In this document: in pieces, positions 19,708 to 29,500 of the stretch | Layout of the letters: each line of letters opens with the position of its first letter | Numbering within the stretch: the stretch's first letter is position 1 | Assembly: GCF_000349325.1 (NCBI RefSeq) | Contig: NC_020504.1 | Coordinates: 8,474,326 to 8,538,325 of the forward strand | DNA length: 64,000 bases | Direction of reading: 5' to 3' | Origin: Streptomyces davaonensis JCM 4913 | GTDB taxonomy: Bacteria; Actinomycetota; Actinomycetes; Streptomycetales; Streptomycetaceae | Program-made: the position numbers and the translations under genes | The notes under the pieces: generated by a model | The model's input: the letters and a program-made list of their open reading frames with translations, nothing else | What the model was told of the DNA's origin: nothing | Database searches by the model: none

Positions 19708-20419
19708 CGCCGAGGGGACGCCGGTCCCCGACTTCCTCGACCGGCTGCTCGCCCGGCACGCACCGGCGGCGGCACCCCGCCCGGACGTGGCCCGGCTACG
19801 GCCCCGGCTCCCCGGCCCGTTCGAACGCGTCGAGGCGGTACGGGGCACCGCCCAGGAACCGGACGAGACCACGCCCGCTGTCGCCCTGTGGCCGACGGCA
19901 GCACCGCAACATGACGCGCCGGGGCGGACCGAGGTCCGGCTCCGCACGGAACGGGAGCGGACGGTAGTACGCACGGAACACACAGTGGAGGAGCGGGAGT
20001 TGAGCCCCACTCCGGTCCCGCTCACGGCCCCGCTGCTACGCCCTGCGGCGCCGGTCGCGCCCCGGGCCGTCCCCGAGCCGGCGCGGCGCGCCCCGGCGGC
20101 CCGGGGACGGCAGGAGCGGAGTCCCGACAAGGGCCCGGCCACCGTCCCCGCGGGCAGGGAGGCCCCGTCAACCGCCCCCGTGCCCACCCCTTTGCGGCCC
20201 ACCGCCGCGGACACGGCGGCGGCCCGCGACGCCGTCCGGCAGGCCGCGGCCCGTCGGCCGTCGCGGCAGCCGGAGCAGGTGGTGCAGGTGCAGATCGGGC
20301 GGCTGGAGGTGACGGCCGGACCGGCTCCGTCCGGCGGCACCCGGCAGCGGTCCCCCGAACACAGCCGTCCGGGCGCGACGTTGAGCCTCGCCGACTACCT
20401 GGCGCGCGGACGGGAGTGA
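19700..20419 (+). CDS. Pro/Ala/Arg-rich injection-operon protein, unknown
   Basis: A 239-residue, largely disordered protein rich in Pro, Ala and Arg. A short ordered N-terminus (PVPDFLDRLLARHAP) and a C-terminal strand-like segment (VVQVQIGRLEVTAGP, then LSLADYLARGRE) flank the linker. The VQIGRLEV-type segment plus SLxDYL ending recurs in small proteins of phage-tail-like clusters. No function assigned. It overlaps the previous gene by 8 bases; ATG 19700 is preferred over GTG 19694 because the GGAG spacing is better. Confidence 0.65.
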   Translation: MSDAEGTPVPDFLDRLLARHAPAAAPRPDVARLRPRLPGPFERVEAVRGTAQEPDETTPAVALWPTAAPQHDAPGRTEVRLRTERERTVVRTEHTVEERELSPTPVPLTAPLLRPAAPVAPRAVPEPARRAPAARGRQERSPDKGPATVPAGREAPSTAPVPTPLRPTAADTAAARDAVRQAAARRPSRQPEQVVQVQIGRLEVTAGPAPSGGTRQRSPEHSRPGATLSLADYLARGRE

Positions 20420-20461
20420 CATGCGGCACGAGATCCACGAGGGAACCGAGGAACGGACGTC

Positions 20462-21259
20462 ATGAGCAACGCACTCGTCATCGCGCATGTCACCCAGGCC
20501 CTCGCCCTGCTCATCGAGTCCAATCTGGGGCCGGAGTTCGGCGCGGCCGTCAAGGTGGAACCGCGCAAGCCGCCCGCCGACCCGCCCGCCGAGCCGACCA
20601 TCACCGTGTTCCTGTACCAGGTCACGCCCAACACCTCGCAGCGCAACAACGACCTGCCGACCCGGGCGTCCGACGGCACGCTGGTCAAGCGCCCCGCCGC
20701 CGCCCTGGACCTGCACTTCCTGATCAGCGCTTATGGCGAGGAGGCCGAACTGGTCGGCCAACGGCTGATCGGCGCCGTCGTGCGCGCCCTGCACGAGATA
20801 CCGGTGCTGCCCAAGGACGTCATCGAACAGGCCGGTGAGCGCCCGTATCTGGCGGGCAGCGACCTCGCCGACGCCGTGCAGCGGGTGCGCTTCACGCCGA
20901 CCGTGATGGACATCGACGAGGCGTCGAAGCTGTGGGGGATGCTCCACCAGACGCCCTACTCGCTGTCGGTGGTCTATCAGGCGTCCCTCGTCTTCGTCGA
21001 CGGCCGCGAGTCCCCGGTGCCCGGAAAGCCGGTGCAGCGTTCGGTGGTGCGGGTGCTGCCGTTCGGGTCGCCGGGGGCACCGGTGCCGCCAGGCGCGGGC
21101 CCGCGGCCCGAGGAGCCTTCGGCCTCGGCAGGTGAAGACGACGCGACACCTGCCACCACGCCCGCCAAGAAGGCCGCGAGGCCCCCCGCGAAGACCCCGG
21201 CCCGCACTCGAAAGAAGAGTACGGCGCCCCGCCCCAAGGGCGACGGCGAGCGGAACTGA
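20462..21259 (+). CDS. DUF4255 tail-terminator/cap protein (Pvc16-like)
   Basis: A 265-residue protein. Residues 4-195 form a DUF4255 domain (ALVIAHVTQALALLIESNLG, ITVFLYQVTPNTSQRNNDLP, LDLHFLISAYG), the family of the PVC/Afp cap protein that stops tube growth and ties the sheath end. The last 60 residues are an Ala/Pro/Lys-rich disordered tail (KKAARPPAKTPARTRKKS), which PVC caps lack. It is followed after 34 bases by the AAA+ ATPase, the usual pairing. Confidence 0.9.
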   Translation: MSNALVIAHVTQALALLIESNLGPEFGAAVKVEPRKPPADPPAEPTITVFLYQVTPNTSQRNNDLPTRASDGTLVKRPAAALDLHFLISAYGEEAELVGQRLIGAVVRALHEIPVLPKDVIEQAGERPYLAGSDLADAVQRVRFTPTVMDIDEASKLWGMLHQTPYSLSVVYQASLVFVDGRESPVPGKPVQRSVVRVLPFGSPGAPVPPGAGPRPEEPSASAGEDDATPATTPAKKAARPPAKTPARTRKKSTAPRPKGDGERN

Positions 21260-21293
21260 GACGACGGACCAACGAGCGGGGGCAGGTGAGCAC

Positions 21294-23234
21294 ATGACGA
21301 CGGACACAGGGGCCGAGAGCCCGTCACTGACCACGGAGATCCGGCGCGTACTGGCCCGCGTCGACGCCCACGCGGCGGGCACGACGGTCCCGCCGGAGAC
21401 ACCGGAGCGCACCCCCGCGCCCAGTGGCCCCGGCACTGCCCCCCTGGACGCGCTCGTCACCTGCTTCGGGCTCACCTCCTTCGAACGGGACGTCGTACTC
21501 CTCGCCGCCGCCCAGGAGTTGGAGCCCACGACCGCGGCCCGCTGCGCAGCAGCCGGCGGCGACCCCGAACGGACGTACCCCACCTTCTCCCTCGCGCTGG
21601 CCGCGCTGCCTGAACCGCACTGGAGCGCCCTCACCCCCGTAGCGCCGCTGCGCCGTTGGCGAATCGTCGAACTGGACGACACCGCCCGCCTGACCACCAC
21701 TCGGCTGCGCCTCGACGAACGCATCCTGCACTTCCTGCTCGGCTCCCCGTATCTGGACGCCCGCCTGCACGGCCTACTGCGCCGCACTCCCGTCCCGGAC
21801 CGGCTGCCCTCCTCGTACGACCTGGCCGCGAGCCGGGTCGCCGAGGGCTGGACCACCGTCACCGGCCCTGACACCCCGCCGGTCGTCGAGATCACCGGCG
21901 GCGATCCGCGCAGCCGGGCGGACATCGCCGCCGCCGCTGCCGCCCGCGCAGGGCTCGGCCTCTACACCGCCGCCGCCGAGGACATCCCGGCGGACCCCGC
22001 CGAACGCGACGCCCTCGCCCGCCTCTGGCAGCGCGAGGCGATCCTGCTGCCCGCCGCGCTCCTGGTGGCGGCGGGCGACCTGGACCGCGACCAGCGGGCG
22101 GCCACCGAGGCGTTCCTGTCCGCGGCCGCCGTACCCGTCGCGGTGTCCAGCGAGGACCCACTGCGCACCGACCGCGCCCACGCGGCCCGGGTTTCGGTGC
22201 CGAGACTGGACGGCGAGGAGCAACTCACGCTCTGGGCAGACGCGTTCCAGCCGGTCGCCGACCTCGACGACACCGAACTGCGCTCCCTGATCGCCCAGTT
22301 CCAGCTCTCCCCGCACGTCGTACGCTCAGCCGCCGCCACCGTGCGCCGCCGCCTGCCCTTCGAGGACCGCCTCGACGCCGCCCAACTCGCCTGGCGCGCC
22401 GGTCTCGAGGAGGCTCGCGTCGGCATGGACGAGCTCGGCCGGAGGATCGAACCGCAGGCCGGCTGGGACGACCTGGTCCTGCACGAACGCCAGACCAGTG
22501 TGCTGCGGGAGATCGTCGCGCACGTCCGGCAGCGGGCCACCGTCCACCAGGAGTGGGGATTCGCCGCCACCCTGCGCCGCGGCCTCGGCGTCACCGCGAT
22601 GTTCGCCGGCGGCTCCGGCACCGGCAAGACCCTGGCCGCCGAAGTGATGGCACGGGAACTCGGCCTGGACCTCTTCGTGATCGACCTCTCCCAGGTGGTC
22701 AGCAAATACATCGGCGAGACCGAGAAGAACCTCCGCCGCGTCTTCGACGCCGCCGAACGCGGGGGCGCGCTGCTCCTGTTCGACGAGGCCGACGCGCTGT
22801 TCGGCAAGCGCAGCGAGGTCAAGGACAGCCATGACCGGTACGCCAACCTGGAGGTCAGCTATCTGCTGATGCGGATGGAGGCCTACCGCGGCCTGGCCAT
22901 CCTGACCACCAACATGAAGAAGGCCCTGGACACGGCCTTCATGCGCCGGATCCGCTTCGTGGTGGACTTCCCCTTCCCGGCGGAAGACGAGCGCGCAGAG
23001 ATCTGGCGGCGAGTGATCCCGGCCCAAGCACCCGTCAAAGATCTGGACCCCACCCTCCTCGCCCAACTCACCGTCGCCGGCGGCTCGATCCGCAACATCG
23101 CCCTGTCCGGAGCCTTCCTCGCCGCCGAGGAGGACGACCGGCTCCAGATGCGCCACATGCTCGCCGCCGCCCGCACCGAGTACCTGAAGCTGGAGCGCTC
23201 GCTGACGCCGACGGAGGTGCGCGGATGGGTGTGA
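21294..23234 (+). CDS. Injection-system AAA+ ATPase (Pvc15-like)
   Basis: A 646-residue protein with an N-terminal helical region (about 1-400) and a C-terminal AAA+ module: Walker A GGSGTGKT (K445), Walker B LLLFDEAD (D497, E498), sensor-1 ILTTN, arginine finger near FMRRIRF. The eCIS Pvc15/Cis15 ATPase is needed for assembly or effector loading rather than contraction. ATG 21294 is selected because GGGGGCAGG lies upstream and the longer frame runs back through the DUF4255 tail. It overlaps the small gene that follows by 10 bases. Confidence 0.93.
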   Translation: MTTDTGAESPSLTTEIRRVLARVDAHAAGTTVPPETPERTPAPSGPGTAPLDALVTCFGLTSFERDVVLLAAAQELEPTTAARCAAAGGDPERTYPTFSLALAALPEPHWSALTPVAPLRRWRIVELDDTARLTTTRLRLDERILHFLLGSPYLDARLHGLLRRTPVPDRLPSSYDLAASRVAEGWTTVTGPDTPPVVEITGGDPRSRADIAAAAAARAGLGLYTAAAEDIPADPAERDALARLWQREAILLPAALLVAAGDLDRDQRAATEAFLSAAAVPVAVSSEDPLRTDRAHAARVSVPRLDGEEQLTLWADAFQPVADLDDTELRSLIAQFQLSPHVVRSAAATVRRRLPFEDRLDAAQLAWRAGLEEARVGMDELGRRIEPQAGWDDLVLHERQTSVLREIVAHVRQRATVHQEWGFAATLRRGLGVTAMFAGGSGTGKTLAAEVMARELGLDLFVIDLSQVVSKYIGETEKNLRRVFDAAERGGALLLFDEADALFGKRSEVKDSHDRYANLEVSYLLMRMEAYRGLAILTTNMKKALDTAFMRRIRFVVDFPFPAEDERAEIWRRVIPAQAPVKDLDPTLLAQLTVAGGSIRNIALSGAFLAAEEDDRLQMRHMLAAARTEYLKLERSLTPTEVRGWV

Positions 23235-23503
23235 CGCCGAATGAGATCCGGGTGAACGTAGGAGAGTTGGCGCTGACCGGCTTCCGAGTCGACCCCGAGC
23301 GGGTCTCCGCCGCCTTCGAGAGCGAACTGTCCCGGCTGATCCGAGCCCACGGCGTCCCCCTGGCGGCGGACGGCACGGTGACCGTCGACGCGCTCAGCGG
23401 ACTGCCACCGCTGCCCGCCGGTCTCTCCGCCCGGCGCCTGGGCCAGGAACTCGCCCGCGCGGTGCACGAAGGGCTCAGCGGACACGGGGAGGTGACCCGA
23501 TGA
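23225..23503 (+). CDS. Small injection-operon protein, unknown
   Basis: A 92-residue acidic/neutral protein: TPNEIRVNVGELALTGFRVD at the start, then a helical segment (AAFESELSRLIRAHG) and another (SARRLGQELARAVHEGLSG). I do not recognise the family. Its stop overlaps the ATG of the giant DUF4157 gene (ATGA), and it overlaps the ATPase gene by 10 bases, so the three are co-translated. That position suggests a loading adaptor or chaperone for the giant protein, which is inference only. Confidence 0.7.
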   Translation: MGVTPNEIRVNVGELALTGFRVDPERVSAAFESELSRLIRAHGVPLAADGTVTVDALSGLPPLPAGLSARRLGQELARAVHEGLSGHGEVTR

Positions 23504-26500
23504 GCAACTCCCGTGCGCAGGAGGCTGGTTCCAAGCAGACGGCAGAACAGCGCCGCCGTAAGCGCAAGGAACGGGCCGCCAAGTCCCGTACTCCCGAGCC
23601 CAAGAACATGGTCAGCGGCGCCGGACAGCCCCTGGACCCGGGCGTCCGCCGGGAGTTGGAGGAACGCCTCGGTCACGACCTGAGCCGGGTACGACTGCAC
23701 ACGGGCCGCGACGCCGGACAGCTGACCGACTTGCTCGGCGCGGACGCGGTCGCGGTAGGCCAGGACGTCTTCTTCGGCGAGGGCGCCTACAAGCCTGGCA
23801 CCGACGAGGGCCTGCGCCTGCTCGCCCACGAACTCCTGCACACCGTCCAGAACCCCCACGGCCTCGGCACCCTGCGCGCCGGCCGCGAACTGGGTGCGGT
23901 GAGCCTCCCGCAACAGGCCATCGAGCGGGAGGCGGAAACGGCGGCCCAGGATCTCGTACGGCAGCCCGAGGTGGCCGGTGCGACCGAGGTCTCGGAGGGA
24001 CAGGCGACCCCGGGCTGGCTCCGGTACGCCACCGTCGACGCCGACCGGCGCCGCATGGAGCAACTGGACCCCGCGACCCTGGTGGACCGGCTGGCCAATG
24101 GCTTGCTGCGGTCCCTGCGGGGGGACCCGGAGGACCGGTCGGGGCGGGTGCGGCTGCAACTGGCGCAACTGGCACCGGAAGTGCAGGACGTGGTTCTGGA
24201 CCGGCTTGGGATACGTCTGCCGACGCCTGTCGTGGACCGGTTGCTCGACCTGGTCGAGGAGACCGAGCAGGGTCCGCTGCCGTTGGACGCTGCTCCGGCG
24301 CCCGGGGCTGTGCCCGGTGGGGCTGAAGAGATCGAGGGCGAGCGGGAGCCCGAGGAGCGGGAGCCTGCCGAGGGGGAGCGGCCCGGAGCTGAGGACACCC
24401 GCGAGACCGAGGACGAGCAGGACTCCGAAGGACAAGGCCCCGACAGCGAGGACCAGGAGCCCTCGGGCGAGCGGCAGGACGGTCCTGCCCGTGTCCGCGA
24501 GCAGTCGGCCGGGCAGCAGCAGGAGCGGTCCCAGGATCGCGAGGCGGAACGGAGCGCCTCAGGCCGCGATGCCCAGAAGGACGCCGGGGACGAACGCAAG
24601 GACGCGGCGGGCACCAAGCGGGAGCAGCAGGACCAGGACCGTGCGGAGGAGAAGGAGGAGGACGCATCGGAGGAGTCCGCCCAGGAACCGGAGAAGCAGG
24701 CCGCCGAGGAGGAACCGGAGCAGGCCGGTACGGCAGCCGGGCAGGCCCCGGCACCCGCCCCGGTGGACCGCGCCGGCGCGGAGCCGGGGGAGCGGCCGCG
24801 CACCGGCGACGACCCGCGCGCCGCCCGTTCCGTCGGCGACCCGGAGAACGAACAGGACGCCGACGACGAGCCGTTGGGCCTGGAAACGGAGTCCGAGCTC
24901 GACGACACGGATTCCGAGCCGGACGGGGACGACGGAACCACCGGGCGCGCTGCCGACGGGGAGGCCCCGACCGACGACGGCACCGCCAACGACCCTCGGC
25001 TGTTCGTGCGGCGCAAGAAGTCCGCACCCCTTGCGCCGGCCCTCGGGCTCGCGGGCTCCGCGTCCGGCGCGGACGAGGCCCAGGCGGCGGTGCAGGCCGA
25101 GCCCGACGCGGACACCGCCGTACGCACGGACGAGGACGAGTCCGAGGACCGGGCCGCCCAGGAACTGGCGGAACTCATGTCCGCGGACCCGGACACCGCG
25201 CCGGACGGGGCGGCGGGGAGCAGCGGGGCCGGGCTGCCGACGGCGCCCGGTGCGGCGGGTACGGCCGCCTCGGTCGCGGGGACCGGCGCGGAGAACGACG
25301 GGGCGCCGGAACGCCAGGAGGACGCCGAGGCCGCGCGGCGCGACGAGGAGGCCCGTGCCGCGGACGGCGCCGCCGGACCGGACTCGGCACCCGCGCCCGG
25401 AGAGGCGGCCGGGCCCGAGCAGTTGGCCAAGGCCGACGAGGACGCGCGCACTCAAGCGACGGGTGCGCAGAGCGGAGCGGACGGCGGGAGCCGCGGCACG
25501 AGCGCGGGTACGGCCAAGGAGTCGGCGGGGCAGCAGACGGGAGCCGACAAGGGCTCCGAGAAGGCGGGGGACAAAGCGGGGGACAAGGCGGGGGACAAGG
25601 GTGGGACCAACGCCGCCGAGAAGCCTGCGGAGAAGCCCGCATCGAAGCCGGCGCAGCAGGGCGCGGACCAAGGCTCCACCAGCGGCCAGGACACTACCGG
25701 CGGCCGGACCGCCCTCGAAGGCAACGGCGTCACTGAAGGCAAGGGCGATGCCACGTCCTCCGGGCCCGTGACCGGGCCGGAGAAGGTGTCCGCCCCGGGC
25801 CCGGCCGCCGCCCCCGATCTGGCGCCCGGCAACGGCCCCGCTCCGCGGTCCGCGGGACCGGAGGCCCGGACCAACACGCCCAAGGGCACGCAGGCCCCGG
25901 CGGCCACCGGCTCGCGCCCCCGGCCGACGGGCGGCAAGCGGCAGGCGGCACGGCAGGCCGCGAAGACCGCGCGCAAGAGCGGCGGCGGAGGCGGCGCTCG
26001 TACGGCGTCCGCGCCAGCCCCCGTACGCAGCGGCGGGCGTGGCGGGGGCCGCGGTGCCCCGGCGGGCGGGGCCAAGGCGAAGAAGGAGGCGCCCGCGCCG
26101 GACGTCTCCAACGCCACGCCCGAGTCGGGTCTGTCGACCGCGGCGGGACTCAAACCGCACCAGATGCTGGAGACGCTGAAGGGCGTCGACGGTGCCGTGG
26201 GCCGTTCCGTCGCCAAGGAGCGGACGGCTCTTCGCAAGGCGCCGCCGAAGACACAGCGTCCGTCGGGTTCCCCGCGCACGGTCCCCGGCGGCCCCACGCC
26301 CGCCGCGCCAGGGGCGTACACCAACGCCAAGGTGGCCCGCACCGAGGCCGCCGCGGGAAAGACGCCCGAGATCACCGGCGAGCAGAAGCCGGAGGGCGAG
26401 GTGCCGGGTGCGAACGTGCCCGAGCCGAGCTGGTGGGACATCGGACTCACCGTGGCCGCCCAGCTGTTCGGCAAGCTCCTGAAGGAGATCCTGCCGCTCG

Positions 26501-29500
26501 ACGACCTGATCGACTCGATCCTCGGACTGCCCACGCACGACGACGGCCTGCGCGGCGCCAAGGTGGGCGACGCCCCGCGGCTGCCGCTGGAGAACGACTC
26601 CGACCCGCAGCGCACCGACGAGCAGAGCGGCCGCCTCGACGAGCGGAAGAACGAACTGCACCGCTCGGGCCGGGAGGACGCGGCCCGGCCCATGGGCGAG
26701 GACGAGATCTACCCGGACGTCCCCAAGGAGACGCTGACCGGCAAGGTGCCCGGCGGGAAGGGCGGGGCGAAGTCGGGCGGGCCCCGGTCGGTGTCCGGGG
26801 GCGTGCCCATCGAGTCCGCGTCCGCGGTGGCCGAGCACGACCGGGGTCCGCAGATCCAGGCCGGGTTCGCCGACGGCCGCCAGAAGATGGGGCAGGAGCG
26901 CAAGGCCAAGGACAAGAAGGCCGCGGACGACCGCAAGGACTACGACGACAACCTCCAGCGCGAGGTCACCGCCAGCGGCAGGAAGCAGGCCGATGCCCGC
27001 AATAAGGGCCGCTCCGACATCGCCGACTCCCGCGACCGGTGGCGCAAGGAGCAGGACGACAAGAACGGCGAGATCGACGACAAGAAGGGCAAGAAGTACG
27101 ACCAGGTCCGCAAGGACATCAAGAAGAAGGAGGAGGACACCGACAAGGACGTAGACAAGCGCACCGAGGACGACAACAAGAAGATCGAGACCGAGCAGAC
27201 CAATGCCGAGCGGGACGCGGAGAAGAAGCAGGACGAGGGCAAGGACGACGCCGACAACTGGCTCGAAGAGGCGATCGAGAAGCTCAAGGAGTTCTTCGAG
27301 GGCATCAAGAACGCCATCAAGAGCATCTTCGAGAAGGCGCGCCAGGCCGTCACCGACCTCATCGACAAGTTCAAGCAACAGGTCTTCAAGCTCATCGACG
27401 ACGCCCGCAACTGGGTCATCGACCAGATCAACACCTTCGCCGACGCGCTGATCGCCCTCGGCGACGAACTCCTCGCCGACTACCCGGCGATGCGCGACAA
27501 GTGGCGCAACACCATCGACGGCGCGCGCGACTGGGCCGTGGAGAAGGTGAACCAGTTCGCCGACGCGCTCAAGGAGGTCGCCGGGAAGCTGCTCGACGGG
27601 CTGTGCGGGGCGCTGCTGGCCGGGCTCGACCTGCTGGAGACCGGGCTGCTGGCGGCCGTCGACATCGCCGAGACCGTCACCGTGGGCGCGCTGGAGTTCG
27701 GTGCCGCCGCCGTCGCGGCGCTCGGCGAGTGGGCGGCCATCTTCAACGACATCGTCTCCGACCCCGGTGACTGGATCAGCAAGGCGGGGGCCGCGGCCGA
27801 GACGGGGGCCAAGGAGCATCTGTTCAACGAGGTCAAGACCGCGGTCAAGGCCTGGTTCGACCAGAAGGTCCAGGAGATCATCGGCATCCCGATGGAGGAC
27901 TTCCAGGCCCTGATCGACGGCGGTGTGACGGTCGATCAGATGGCGCAGATGGCCTGGGACGAGGCGGTGCCCCAACTCCCCGTGATCATCGGTGTGCTGG
28001 TCGTGGAGAAGGTCGTCGCCAAGCTGATCCCCGGAGCCGGCTGGGTGATGGCGATCATCGACGCCCTCCAGACGGCGTGGGGCGCGCTCAGCGAGATCCT
28101 CGCCGCCTTCGGGGCCTTCATGGACTTCCTGAAGTCGGTCAAGAGCGGCAACGGCGCGCTCCCGTTCGCGAAGGCGGTCGCGGCCGGTGTCGTGGCGCTG
28201 CTGGAGCTGATCTACACGTTCCTCATCGAGGGCGTCGGCCGCTTCATGGGCAAGGTCGCGGACCGGCTCGGCGACATGCTGAAGAAGATCCGCACGAAGA
28301 AGGACAAGCCGGACGCCGGTGGGTCGGACGCGCCGGACAAGCCGAAGAACGACAAGCCCAAGGACGACCGGCCCAAGGACGAGAAGCCGAAGGACGACCG
28401 GCCCAAGGACGACGACCCGCGCGACACGGACCGGACCACCGACCGCCCGGCCCCCCGCAAGCCGTCCGCGGACCAGAAGTCCCGCCCGCCGTCCAGGCCC
28501 CGCCCCGGCAAGCGCTCCTCCCCGGAGAAGAAGCGGCGGCCCGCGCACGGCACGCGCCCGAAGAAGCGCCGCGACGACGACGAACGCCGCGAGGAGGGCC
28601 GCGACGTGAACGCGGCCCGCCGACGGGCGCGCGACGCGGACCGCAGGACCGGCGACAACGACCGCGACGACCGCACCGGCACACCCACCCGCCGGGGACC
28701 GGCCCGGGACACGCTGCGCAAGGACGACCGCGACCGGACGCGTGATCGTGACCGCGACGCCAAGGACACGCGCCCGGACCGGCGTACCGACGACCGCCGC
28801 CGGGACGACAAGGACCGCGACCGTCGCCGCGACGACCGTCCCGGACGGGTCCGCCGCGCCCGCCAGACACTCAAGTCGGCCCGCAACAGGGCCCGTCGAG
28901 CCGCCCGCAAGCTCTACGGCAAGGCCCGCCGCAGGCTCGGCAGCCGCCTGAACGACCGGCTGCGCCGGCTGCGCGACCGCTGGCGCAGGCGCCGGGACCG
29001 CATGCGCGACGACCGCGGCAGGCGCCGTCCGGGTCGGGATCGTCGTCGGGACCGGCGCGACGACACCAAGGAGGCGGTGGACCTGCCGCAGGTGCGGTTC
29101 GCCGACGCCGACGACGGCGAGCGCCACACCCTGCGGTTCCACGGCCGGGGCCCGCGTGCACCCCTGTACATCCACAGCACGCCCCAGGAAGTGCCGCCCT
29201 TCATGGCGGCCTGGCGCAAGGACCTCGACCGGCCCGAGGCGAAGCAGGACAGGGCGAAGCAGCAGGAGTACATGTCGGCGGCCGAGCAGGAGTACCGGAC
29301 GGCCCTCGGCATCCAGGCGAGGATTCCCACGCAGACCGACGAGGTGAAACGGAAGCGGGAGGCCGAGAAGAACAAGCGGGAACTCGCTGCCCAGATGAAG
29401 CAGTTCGCCAACCAGGCACGCAATCGCCTCTACTTCGACGTTCCCCCGGAACTGCTCCAGCCCTTCCACAACATCTCGCTCCGCAAGGACCAGCGGCGCC

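Noticed and set aside
20421..20465. 14-codon frame before the DUF4255 gene
   Set aside because: It overlaps the next start (ATGA) like a leader peptide but has no ribosome site of note and no Cys or Leu-rich attenuator features.
25564..25599. Tandem repeats considered as a CRISPR-like array
   Set aside because: Units are 12 bases, contiguous, in frame and without spacers; they are coding microsatellite repeats. No CRISPR array was seen anywhere in the window.
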